From contig CALDMQ010000277.1 in NCBI GenBank assembly GCA_937917505.1, positions 1 through 7,508 on the forward strand: a stretch of DNA of 7,508 nt. The letters are read 5' to 3'. Below are positions 1 to 6,100 of the stretch, in pieces. Source of the DNA: an uncultured Erysipelotrichaceae bacterium (GTDB taxonomy: Bacteria > Bacillota_I > Bacilli_A > Erysipelotrichales > Coprobacillaceae). The position numbers and the translations under genes were made by a program. Within the stretch, counting starts at the first letter, position 1; each line of letters opens with the position of its first letter. Below the pieces are notes generated by a model. That model was not told the origin of the DNA, did not search any database, and was given only the letters and a program-made list of their open reading frames with translations.

Positions 1-1
1 G

Positions 2-379
2 GATGTAGTGCAAGAAACATATATAAAAATATATCTTGCAAGTCAAAATTATCAATCAATGAAAAAACCGCTCGCATGGGTTTATACAATTGCAAGAAAT
101 GAATGTTATAGTTTTTTAAGAAGAAAGTCATATATGCAAGAATATGAAGATAATGTTGTGTTACCAAAAACAATGAATGAAAATACCAAAATGATATTAG
201 AAGGTTTATTTGAGATTTTAAATGATAATGAAAGACAAGTAGTCATTATGCATTCTTTATGGGGGTTTAAATATCATGAAATTGCAAAATTTCTAGATAT
301 ACCTTTATCAACAGTATTATCTCATTATCATAGAGGAATGAAAAAGATGAAAAAAGAAGTGGGGGATATTGATGAATAA
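2..379 (+). CDS. ECF-type RNA polymerase sigma factor, 5' end outside window
   Basis: This is an extracytoplasmic-function sigma factor, which directs RNA polymerase to a small stress or envelope regulon. The frame is open from base 2 and reads DVVQETYIKIY at once, the conserved region 2 signature, so the true start lies upstream and the GTG at 8 is an internal Val codon. Visible are the rest of region 2 (PLAWVYTIARNECYSFLRR, promoter melting and -10 recognition) and region 4 with its helix-turn-helix (LNDNERQVV, then HEIAKFLDIPLSTVLSHYHR, -35 recognition). 125 residues are present against about 160-180 for the family, so roughly 40-50 N-terminal residues are missing. The stop codon lies inside the next gene (8-bp overlap), implying translational coupling with its anti-sigma factor. 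Family assignment is secure; the regulon cannot be read from this window. Confidence 0.93.
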   Translation, partial: DVVQETYIKIYLASQNYQSMKKPLAWVYTIARNECYSFLRRKSYMQEYEDNVVLPKTMNENTKMILEGLFEILNDNERQVVIMHSLWGFKYHEIAKFLDIPLSTVLSHYHRGMKKMKKEVGDIDE

Positions 380-1808
380 AATATATAAAGCATTTGAATC
401 TATTACACCAAATGAATTTGATAATATCAACGAACAATTAAAGTATCGTCATGAGGAGGTTGTATTAGATATGGAAACACCAAAAAGAAAATGGAATTAT
501 AAATGGGTTGCTGTTATGGTTGTATGTTTATTAGTAGTTGGAATACCTTTTGCATTCAATCAAACACCAAAAGTTTTTGCGACAGTAGGAATTGATGTCA
601 ATCCAAGTGTAGAGTTACAAATAGATAAACAAGAAAAAGTGATTGATGTATTGACTCTTAATAGTGATGGAGAAAAAATATTAGGAGATATGGACCTTCA
701 AGGTAGTGATGTGAAAGTTGCGATGAATGCTTTGGTTGGTTCTATGTTAAAAGAAGGTTATATTGATGAGTTAAAAAATACTTTATTGATTTCTATTGCC
801 GGGGAAATACCTGAAGAAAATGAAAGGTTACGTCAAGAGTTAACGAGTAATATAGATCAGTTATTGAAAGGAAATCAAGTGACTGGTTCTATTGTTTCTC
901 AAACATTGAGCGATGATAAGAATTTAGATGAATTAGCTAAAAAATATCATATTTCTAAAGGAAAAGCTGAAATTATTCAACAGCTTATTCAAAAAAATTC
1001 ATTATATACATTTGAAAGCTTAAAAGATTTGCCAATGAATGATTTGAATATCTTACTTTCTAGCAATGATATTAAAGAAATAGAAGTAAGGGGAGAAGTA
1101 AGCACAGGTACTTATATCGGTGAAAAGAAAGTAAAAGATATTGTTGAAAAAGATGCTCGTGTATCTCAACCACATTATTTACAAATTGAATTGGATTATG
1201 ATGATGGTCTTATGGTTTATGAAGTTGAGTTCATAAAAAATGGGATTGAATATGAGTATGAATTAGATGCAAAAACTGGAAAAATTTTAGAAAAAGATCA
1301 AGAAAGAAGCGAGAAAGAAATAACTTTAAATAATCAAACATCTACACAAAGTTCTTCTCAACAATCATCGTCTCAGACTATTTCAAAGGAACAAGCAAAA
1401 TCTATAGCAATGAAAGATGCACAAGCGACTTCAATAACAAATTATAAAATTGAAAAAGATAATGATGATGGTGTGTTAGAATATGAAATTGAATTTGTTA
1501 GTCAAAACACAAAACACGAATATACAATTCGTGCATCTGATGGAAAAATATTAAATCATGAAAAGGAAATAATGAAAAGTGTAAAGTTAACAACGACTCA
1601 AGCAAGGGATAAGGCACTTCAACATGCTCAATTATCAATGAATCAAGTTCGACAATTAGAAGTAGATTTAGATAAGAAAGGTTATTATGAAGTTTCTTTT
1701 GAAGCTAATGGTTATGAATATGATTATGAAATAGATGGAAATACGGGAAAAGTTATTCATCATGAAAAAGAAAAAAATGAGAAAAGGATTCATTGTGAAT
1801 ATGGATGA
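372..1808 (+). CDS. RsgI-like transmembrane anti-sigma factor with three PepSY-like repeats
   Basis: The predicted protein holds the upstream sigma factor at the membrane and responds to an external cue. The start is ATG 372, 478 aa, with a G-rich ribosome site at 361-366; the TTG one codon earlier is less likely. Order: cytoplasmic N-terminus (1-44) lacking Cys and so lacking a zinc anti-sigma motif; one membrane helix (about 45-63); an RsgI-type extracellular domain opening with VGIDVNPSVELQID (72-85) and running to about 235; then three PepSY-like repeats at about 245-310, 336-397 and 405-466, each ending in a YEYELDAKTGKIL-like strand. A Gln/Ser-rich linker (about 320-337) separates repeats one and two. 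In RsgI of cellulolytic clostridia the corresponding Asn-Pro bond self-cleaves; here it is N77-P78. RsgI classically partners SigI, but here it partners an ECF factor. PepSY modules often bind or inhibit proteases or sense the envelope; the ligand here is unknown. The last 19 bp overlap the convergent regulator gene, and no terminator is seen. Confidence 0.88.
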   Translation: MNKIYKAFESITPNEFDNINEQLKYRHEEVVLDMETPKRKWNYKWVAVMVVCLLVVGIPFAFNQTPKVFATVGIDVNPSVELQIDKQEKVIDVLTLNSDGEKILGDMDLQGSDVKVAMNALVGSMLKEGYIDELKNTLLISIAGEIPEENERLRQELTSNIDQLLKGNQVTGSIVSQTLSDDKNLDELAKKYHISKGKAEIIQQLIQKNSLYTFESLKDLPMNDLNILLSSNDIKEIEVRGEVSTGTYIGEKKVKDIVEKDARVSQPHYLQIELDYDDGLMVYEVEFIKNGIEYEYELDAKTGKILEKDQERSEKEITLNNQTSTQSSSQQSSSQTISKEQAKSIAMKDAQATSITNYKIEKDNDDGVLEYEIEFVSQNTKHEYTIRASDGKILNHEKEIMKSVKLTTTQARDKALQHAQLSMNQVRQLEVDLDKKGYYEVSFEANGYEYDYEIDGNTGKVIHHEKEKNEKRIHCEYG

Positions 1809-2524
1809 GAAGCATAGTCGTGATAACTTTTATAATGAATGTATTGATCTATATAAGGAACATTAATAGTTGAATTAGAAGTAATCATACAGATTTTTGG
1901 TTTGTGTTTTAAGTCTTTGAAAGGTTTCATTCTTTGAAAAACATGTTCAAAATATGTGCCTGAATCTGAGAAAATGATTAATAAAGTATTTTCATCAGCG
2001 TTCTTAATATATTCTACTTGATCCTTGAATTTGATACGAGTAAAAATAATCTTTCTATTTGTTTGTAAATCATATTGTAAGTCCAAGGCAACGTTTTCTG
2101 ATTGTAGATAACCAAAAGTTGCTATTTTTTGATATTTATGAATATCTTGAACAAGTATTTGAATATCATAATCAAGTGAAGTTGAATCAATCATTTGTAA
2201 ATTATGACATACACTAAAAATATATGATTTTGAAAGAGAGTTTTCATCATAATTTTTAAAATGAAATTTTTGTTTAGCACTTTGAGCTGCAAATGCAAAA
2301 CGTGCTATTTGAGTTTTTAAAGTATTAAAATCATTTAAACCAATATCATCACAAAAACGAGAAATACTTGAATTGGATACATAACATCTTTTAGCAAGTT
2401 CTGTAATTGTACAATTTTCTAGACTTGAAATATTTTCAATAATGTACTTGGCTATTTTATAATTATTTGAATCTTTAGGTTCACTATTGAGGGTAGATAT
2501 TAAAATAATCATCAAGTTAAACAT
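1790..2524 (-). CDS. MurR/RpiR-family transcriptional regulator
   Basis: This is a DNA-binding regulator of the RpiR type, which usually controls sugar-phosphate or amino-sugar genes by sensing a phosphosugar. 244 aa: an N-terminal RpiR helix-turn-helix domain (about 1-75), with the recognition region TITELAKRCYVSNSSISRF at 39-57, and a C-terminal SIS phosphosugar-binding fold (about 120-230), with the SDSGTYFEHV loop at 186-195. ATG 2524 has a GAAAGGG ribosome site 8 bases upstream; the MIIL Met at codon 5 is a weaker alternative. The protein stops soon after YHDYASHPYSQ, where relatives usually carry one more C-terminal helix, so the 3' end may be clipped. It overlaps the anti-sigma gene tail to tail. 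The nearest plausible targets are the divergent PTS and YieK-like genes about 1.5 kb away; that link is inference. The family call is firm. Confidence 0.87.
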   Translation of the reverse strand: MFNLMIILISTLNSEPKDSNNYKIAKYIIENISSLENCTITELAKRCYVSNSSISRFCDDIGLNDFNTLKTQIARFAFAAQSAKQKFHFKNYDENSLSKSYIFSVCHNLQMIDSTSLDYDIQILVQDIHKYQKIATFGYLQSENVALDLQYDLQTNRKIIFTRIKFKDQVEYIKNADENTLLIIFSDSGTYFEHVFQRMKPFKDLKHKPKICMITSNSTINVPYIDQYIHYKSYHDYASHPYSQ

Positions 2525-2548
2525 AATACACGCCCTTTCATTATAGGC

Positions 2549-2577
2549 ATTATATAATATTTAAACGAGAGTGTAAA
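2549..2577 (-). promoter_or_regulatory. Sigma-A type promoter of the RpiR-family regulator
   Basis: On the minus strand TTTACA (2572-2577), a 17-base spacer and a perfect TATAAT (2549-2554) stand just upstream of the regulator's ribosome site. The -35 box begins immediately after the stop codon of the RDD gene, so the regulator can be transcribed alone as well as by read-through; no terminator separates the two genes. The expected transcription start is near 2541. Confidence 0.75.
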
Positions 2578-3165
2578 CTATTTGTTCACGACAACTGTTT
2601 TTGCAAGTTTATCATGAAATGATTGTGATAAAGGGTTAAAGTAAGCATAAACGATTGAAATAATTGTTAAAGCATAAGAAATATACATCAGTGGGTTATA
2701 TAAAGATTGAAATTCAAATAAAGGTAATAATTTTCTTAAATAGCCTGCACTAATAATAATGCCACCTTCTAAGAAAGTTGCAAAAACCATTTCTCTTAAA
2801 AATAAAGTTGAAAAATCAACATCTTTTCCATATTCATTAACAACTTTAACCTTACAGATTTTCTTACCTAATGTTTGTCCTTGCCATACAAAAGAAGGAA
2901 TAATGACATGGTATATAAAACCAATCACAACTCCAAATAATCCTAATAAAAGACCAGTAGTAAAAGGATAATGTGTTAAATCAAACATCTCTGATTTTAA
3001 ATAACTTCCATTTCTCAAATAGAAAGTTACTGGTAAAGAAACAATCATACTTGTTATATACCAGTCAAAAATTAAGGCAAAAAATCTTTTCATGCGAATA
3101 TGTGTTGTTTCATATTTTGTAAAAGATATTTTCTTTGGTTGCTTTTCTTTTATTTTTTTAGACAT
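2578..3165 (-). CDS. RDD-family integral membrane protein
   Basis: A 195-aa polytopic membrane protein of the RDD family, named for conserved Arg and Asp residues; some members act in ion or solute transport, but most have no known job. Seen here: a lysine-rich cytoplasmic N-terminus (1-20), the first RDD helix MKRFFALIFDWYI (25-37), a second helix about 66-90, the hallmark GQTLGKKICKVKVV (96-109), further hydrophobic stretches about 125-141 and 158-177, and the closing SQSFHDKLAKTVVV (180-193). The start is set at ATG 3165 because GGAGGTGAT (3170-3178) sits correctly before it; the in-frame ATG at 3180 would contain that ribosome site in its own codons. The gene has its own promoter, lies downstream of the YieK-like gene's terminator, and is followed 53 bp later by the regulator. 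Function cannot be inferred further. Confidence 0.88.
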   Translation of the reverse strand: MSKKIKEKQPKKISFTKYETTHIRMKRFFALIFDWYITSMIVSLPVTFYLRNGSYLKSEMFDLTHYPFTTGLLLGLFGVVIGFIYHVIIPSFVWQGQTLGKKICKVKVVNEYGKDVDFSTLFLREMVFATFLEGGIIISAGYLRKLLPLFEFQSLYNPLMYISYALTIISIVYAYFNPLSQSFHDKLAKTVVVNK

Positions 3166-3187
3166 TATAATCACCTCCATGTTGTGT

Positions 3188-3196
3188 AGTATATCA
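3188..3196 (-). promoter_or_regulatory. Extended -10 promoter of the RDD gene
   Basis: The minus strand reads TGATATACT, an extended -10 element (TG-N-TATACT, hexamer at 3188-3193). No good -35 box lies at the standard distance, only a T-rich stretch that is part of the upstream terminator tail. Transcription would begin near 3181, giving a leader of about 16 bases that still includes the GGAGGTGAT ribosome site. Confidence 0.55.
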
Positions 3197-3210
3197 TATT
3201 TTTCAATTTT

Positions 3211-3241
3211 AAAAAAAGAATTTCCACGAATGGAAAATTCT
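3211..3241 (-). terminator. Intrinsic terminator of the YieK-like gene
   Basis: Directly after the TAA stop (3241-3243), the minus strand folds AGAATTTTCCA - TTCG - TGGAAATTCT, a 10-bp stem with one bulged T and a UUCG loop, followed by seven T (3211-3217). This is a textbook rho-independent terminator and separates the enzyme gene from the RDD gene. Confidence 0.88.
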
Positions 3242-3963
3242 TAAAGTCTTTTATAGTTTTCTGGATTTAATAATGAAGCAGCATCTTTATCACAAATAAC
3301 TGTGAAGTTAGGGTGAAGTTTTAAGATAGTTGCTGGTAATTCATCAGTGATTGGTGAATCTAAAACGTCTTTTAGTATTTGTGCTTTTTCTACTCCAGTA
3401 ACGATCATGACTAAGTGTTTAACGCGCATTAAACTTTTTGGTCCCATTGTTAAAGTAACAGGTAGTTCTGGTCTTGGTGGATAAGTTGGATTAGCTTTGT
3501 TTTTTGTAGCACGATCACATGGGTAAGTATAACTATCCATAGGTGTACATCTTGGACAGTTACTACAGAAATGTCCGTCCCATCCTAAACCGATTAACAT
3601 AACATCAATTCCACCAGCATCTCGAATTTCTTTATCATAAGTTTCCCAGTTTTCCATAGTTGTTGTATGAATACGCTCAGCAGGGATATTGGCATCTTTA
3701 AAGAATAATTCTTGCATTTCATCCCAATTAGGGCCATATGCTCTTCCGTCATGGTAAGGTGCTTCATCAAATAAATAATATTGGACATCTTTATATTTTT
3801 CTTGATCTTTTACATAAGGTACCATCATTTGATAAAGATGAATAGGAGAACGACCAGCAGTTAATGAAATATTAACTCTTTTATCTTGCATCATCGCTCC
3901 AAGTAAAATTTGCATTGCACTTTCACTCATTTTTTGTTCATTTTCTTCAATAATAAGTTTCAT
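3241..3963 (-). CDS. YieK-like sugar-phosphate isomerase/lactonase (NagB/6-phosphogluconolactonase superfamily)
   Basis: A 240-aa cytoplasmic enzyme of the superfamily holding glucosamine-6-phosphate deaminase and 6-phosphogluconolactonase. It most resembles E. coli YieK, also 240 aa as recalled, by its start MKLII, RVNISLTAG (29-37, phosphate-binding loop), LFDEAPY (64-70; D66/E67 match the NagB catalytic DE pair), GGIDVMLIGLGWDGHF (117-132; D129 and H131 match NagB D141/H143), TMGPKSLM (172-179) and the closing PATILKLHP (210-218). The NagB Glu of the NEP motif is Cys here (N135-C136-P137), so deaminase activity is not assured. C133, C136 and C139 form an unusual CxxCxxC. ATG 3963 has GGAGG six bases upstream. 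It is divergent from a PTS permease, so it probably processes the imported sugar phosphate. The exact substrate is unknown. Confidence 0.85.
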   Translation of the reverse strand: MKLIIEENEQKMSESAMQILLGAMMQDKRVNISLTAGRSPIHLYQMMVPYVKDQEKYKDVQYYLFDEAPYHDGRAYGPNWDEMQELFFKDANIPAERIHTTTMENWETYDKEIRDAGGIDVMLIGLGWDGHFCSNCPRCTPMDSYTYPCDRATKNKANPTYPPRPELPVTLTMGPKSLMRVKHLVMIVTGVEKAQILKDVLDSPITDELPATILKLHPNFTVICDKDAASLLNPENYKRL

Positions 3964-3989
3964 AATAGACCTCCTTGAATTTCGCGTTT

Positions 3990-4019
3990 ATTATAGTTAT
4001 GTCTATGTATAAAATTCAA
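3990..4019 (-). promoter_or_regulatory. Promoter of the YieK-like gene
   Basis: On the minus strand a perfect TATAAT (3990-3995) is preceded at 18 bases by TTGAAT (4014-4019). Transcription would start near 3983, leaving a short leader that includes the AGGAGGT ribosome site at about 3970-3976. Confidence 0.6.
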
Positions 4020-4039
4020 TAAATTTCAAAAATGTGGAA

Positions 4040-4055
4040 AAAATTTCGAAATTTT
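4040..4055. promoter_or_regulatory. 16-bp perfect palindrome, candidate operator between divergent sugar genes
   Basis: The bases AAAATTTCGAAATTTT read the same on both strands. The site lies upstream of both -35 boxes in the region shared by the YieK-like gene and the PTS permease. Further GAAA/TTTC half-sites flank it (TTTC at 4024-4027, GGAAA at 4036-4040 and 4056-4060), so more than one dimer could bind. TTTC/GAAA-type palindromes fit RpiR-family dimers; assignment to the nearby RpiR regulator is inference. Confidence 0.5.
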
Positions 4056-4064
4056 GGAAATAAT

Positions 4065-4092
4065 TTGTAAATTATTTGATTTAATCTATAAT
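4065..4092 (+). promoter_or_regulatory. Promoter of the PTS EIIC gene
   Basis: TTGTAA (4065-4070), a 16-base spacer and a perfect TATAAT (4087-4092) precede the permease gene. Transcription would start near 4099 and the leader carries GGGAGG (4111-4116), 8 bases before ATG 4125. Confidence 0.7.
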
Positions 4093-4124
4093 AGGAACAT
4101 AAAAGGAAAAGGGAGGATAAATTT

Positions 4125-5495
4125 ATGAATTTCATGGAAAAGTTTAATGAAATTGCTGAACGTACCTTAATTCCAATTGCGAATAAGTTAGGTAATCAAA
4201 GACACTTAGCTGCGATTCGTGATGGAATGGTTGTTGCAATTCCATTATCAATTTTAGGTGGTGTTTGTTTAATTATCTCAACACCTCCATTTAAACCTGA
4301 AACATTACCTGATTGGGGAATCATCAGTGATATGTTAATGGGTTGGTATAATTGGGCACAGGCCAATAAAGTAGCATTACAATTACCTTACAATATGACT
4401 ATGGCATTAATGGGATTGTTTGTAACTTTTGCTATTGCTTATCATCTTGCTAAAAAATATAACATGGCAGCTTTGAATGCGTCAATTGTATCAACGGCAG
4501 TATTTCTTCTTGTATCATCTCCATTAGTTTCAGCAGTACCTACTGCTTTAATAACTGAGGGAACATCGGTTACTGATATGTTGGCGGGAACTTCAAGTTT
4601 CCTTCCTATGACATATTTGGATGCTAAGGGGATTTTCACAGGTATACTTGTTTCTATTGGCTGTGTTGAAATTATACGATTTATGTTAGAAAAAGATATT
4701 CGCTTTAAAATGCCAGAAGGTGTTCCACCAGCAATCGCTTCATCATTTGATGCAATTATGCCATTATTTGTTTGTATAATTATTTTTTACGCTGTTTCAT
4801 TGCTTATTCAAAATTTCAGTGGTGAAATCTTACCAAGTATGATTATGACAGTTTTAGCTCCGGCAGTTTCAGGGTTAGATTCTTTAGTAGGTATTTGTTT
4901 AATTACAATTATTGCACAAGTATTTTGGTTCTTTGGTTTACATGGTGCAAGTATTACACAACCAATCCGTTTGCCTTTTATGCAAATGTATTTAGTTGAA
5001 AATATTAGTGCATTTAGTCAAGGAAATCCATTAGCACACTACTTTGTACAACCATTTTGGTCATATGTGATTACTCTTGGTGGTGGAGGATCAACATTAG
5101 GATTATGTATCTTATTGTTACGTTCTAAATCAAAAGAATTAAAAACATTAGGAAGACTTTCTATTGGTCCTGCATGTTTTAATATTAATGAACCTATGAT
5201 CTTTGGTTTACCAATGGTATTGAATCCATTGATGATGGTTCCATTTATCTTTGTACCTGTTGTTAACTCAATCATTGCTTATGGATTGATGGCTTTGAAT
5301 ATCGTAGGTAAAGGTGTCATTGAAACACCATGGACAACACCTGCTCCTTTAGGTGCTGCCTTAGGATGTATGGATATAAAAGCAGGTATCATGGTTATTG
5401 GATTAATTTTAATCGATATTATTCTTTATTACCCATTCTTCAAGTTAGTTGAAAAACAAAAACTTGAAGAAAATGGTGATTTACAAGAAGCATAA
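4125..5495 (+). CDS. PTS lactose/cellobiose-family EIIC permease
   Basis: The membrane channel of a phosphotransferase system, which takes up a beta-glucoside, chitobiose or related disaccharide and hands it over for phosphorylation. 456 aa, the usual length for a stand-alone EIIC. Seen: an amphipathic N-terminus (MEKFNEIAERTLIPIANKLG), an AIRDGM loop, about ten hydrophobic segments, and the family signatures MPEGVPPAIASSFDAIMP (196-213), FWFFGLHGAS (267-276, H273 expected near the sugar) and NINEPMIFGLPMVLNP (353-368, E356 the sugar-binding Glu), then PWTTPAPLGA (402-411). ATG 4125 is chosen for its GGGAGG site; ATG 4134 is possible. No EIIA or EIIB domain is fused or adjacent, so it depends on partners elsewhere. 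It is divergent from the YieK-like enzyme and has its own terminator. Family certain; sugar not assignable. Confidence 0.95.
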   Translation: MNFMEKFNEIAERTLIPIANKLGNQRHLAAIRDGMVVAIPLSILGGVCLIISTPPFKPETLPDWGIISDMLMGWYNWAQANKVALQLPYNMTMALMGLFVTFAIAYHLAKKYNMAALNASIVSTAVFLLVSSPLVSAVPTALITEGTSVTDMLAGTSSFLPMTYLDAKGIFTGILVSIGCVEIIRFMLEKDIRFKMPEGVPPAIASSFDAIMPLFVCIIIFYAVSLLIQNFSGEILPSMIMTVLAPAVSGLDSLVGICLITIIAQVFWFFGLHGASITQPIRLPFMQMYLVENISAFSQGNPLAHYFVQPFWSYVITLGGGGSTLGLCILLLRSKSKELKTLGRLSIGPACFNINEPMIFGLPMVLNPLMMVPFIFVPVVNSIIAYGLMALNIVGKGVIETPWTTPAPLGAALGCMDIKAGIMVIGLILIDIILYYPFFKLVEKQKLEENGDLQEA

Positions 5496-5506
5496 ATTAT
5501 AAAAAC

Positions 5507-5534
5507 AATGTCATATTATTATGGCATTTTTTTT
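5507..5534 (+). terminator. Intrinsic terminator of the PTS EIIC gene
   Basis: AATGTCATA - TTAT - TATGGCATT forms a 9-bp stem (one T-G wobble) with a 4-base loop and runs straight into eight T (5527-5534), 11 bases after the permease stop codon. Confidence 0.92.
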
Positions 5535-5597
5535 AGAGAAAAATTAAAACATATTCTTAGGTTTGTGTAGGTGATTCTAGTGTATATCTATATATAG

Positions 5598-6078
5598 CCA
5601 AATATCAAAGAACTCAAATATAACACAACAAATAAATCAGAGTATAAGGAATATAAATCAAATCCAAAAGATTGTGGAAATTGCCCATATTTTAACCAAT
5701 GTACTCAAAGTCAAAAACACCAAAAAAAGTTATAATGCAAGATGTATGGGAAGAATACAGAGAACAGGCAGATGAGATAAGGCATACACCAAACTGGAAA
5801 GAAATATATTCACAAAGAAAAACATGGATTAAGATTTACAAAAGTAAAAGGACTCCCAAAAAATCAACATGAATCGTTGATGTTTTTTTTGGTGCCATAA
5901 TTTAAGTAAACTAGCAAGAATGAAGAAAAGAAGAGGAATGATTAAAACCCTTCCTACCAGAAAAACAGATAATCAGGATAATAACAACAATGAAAATGAA
6001 TATATTTTCATAAAAATATATATGTATAAGAAAAGTGGTAGATTTCATAAGATTTCTACCACTTTGTCAACACTCTGA
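5598..6078 (+). pseudogene. Decayed C-terminal remnant of an IS1182-family transposase
   Basis: This stretch has no intact gene but translates piecewise into the C-terminal part of an IS1182-type DDE transposase. Piece 1, frame of 5598: ELKYNTTNKSEYKEYKSNP then C-x2-C and QCT, with an in-frame TAG just before. Piece 2, after loss of one base in an A-run (5722-5728): VWEEYREQADEIRHTPNWKE then IYSQRK. Piece 3, from 5820: HGLRFTKVKGLPKNQHESLM. Piece 4, after a shift near the T-run 5883-5890: CHNLSKLARMKK, open to TGA 6076-6078. Intact relatives carry about 13 residues of the ETIERxFADAKE type between pieces 2 and 3, including the catalytic Glu; here they are gone, between short AGAAA-like repeats. 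The upstream catalytic domain is absent. The 63 bases before 5598 show nothing recognisable. The element is inactive. Confidence 0.8.
6032..6065. repeat. Perfect 11-bp inverted repeat (hairpin) at the end of the transposase remnant
   Basis: AAAGTGGTAGA (6032-6042) and TCTACCACTTT (6055-6065) are exact inverse copies around a 12-base spacer. No T-run follows on the plus strand, and only an interrupted TTTTCTT on the minus strand. It could be an old transposon end, a weak bidirectional terminator, or a back-up terminator for the lipoprotein gene. Confidence 0.7.
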
Positions 6079-6100
6079 AAAACTCTCTTTTTGAGAGTTT
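6078..6100 (-). terminator. Intrinsic terminator of the lipoprotein gene
   Basis: On the minus strand AAACTCTC - AAAAA - GAGAGTTT makes an 8-bp stem whose 3' arm runs into a five-T tract (6078-6082). The 5' arm overlaps the lipoprotein stop codon (6099-6101). The T tract is short, so efficiency may be moderate. Confidence 0.72.

Noticed and set aside
369..371. TTG start for the anti-sigma factor
   Set aside because: It is directly followed by ATG 372, which has better spacing from the G-rich site and is the usual start codon.
2759..2971. Plus-strand 70-codon open frame inside the RDD gene
   Set aside because: It is antisense to conserved RDD motifs, with no family character of its own.
3166..3180. 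Upstream ATG (3180) giving the RDD protein five extra residues
   Set aside because: The ribosome site GGAGGTGAT would lie inside those codons; ATG 3165 is correctly spaced from it.
3594..3788. Second minus-strand open frame inside the YieK-like gene
   Set aside because: It lies entirely within the enzyme gene in another frame and covers conserved catalytic motifs.
3977..3994. Possible CcpA (cre) site around the CGCG near the YieK-like promoter
   Set aside because: Both outer halves miss key consensus bases, so the match is not better than chance.
4442..5275. Minus-strand open frames within the PTS permease gene
   Set aside because: They are antisense to a full-length, well-conserved EIIC and show no ribosome sites or recognisable motifs.
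5858..5890. Terminator-like hairpin (ATCAAC / GTTGAT plus eight T)
   Set aside because: The same bases encode the LPKNQHESLM part of the transposase relic, and no gene upstream needs a terminator here; the permease already has one at 5507-5534.
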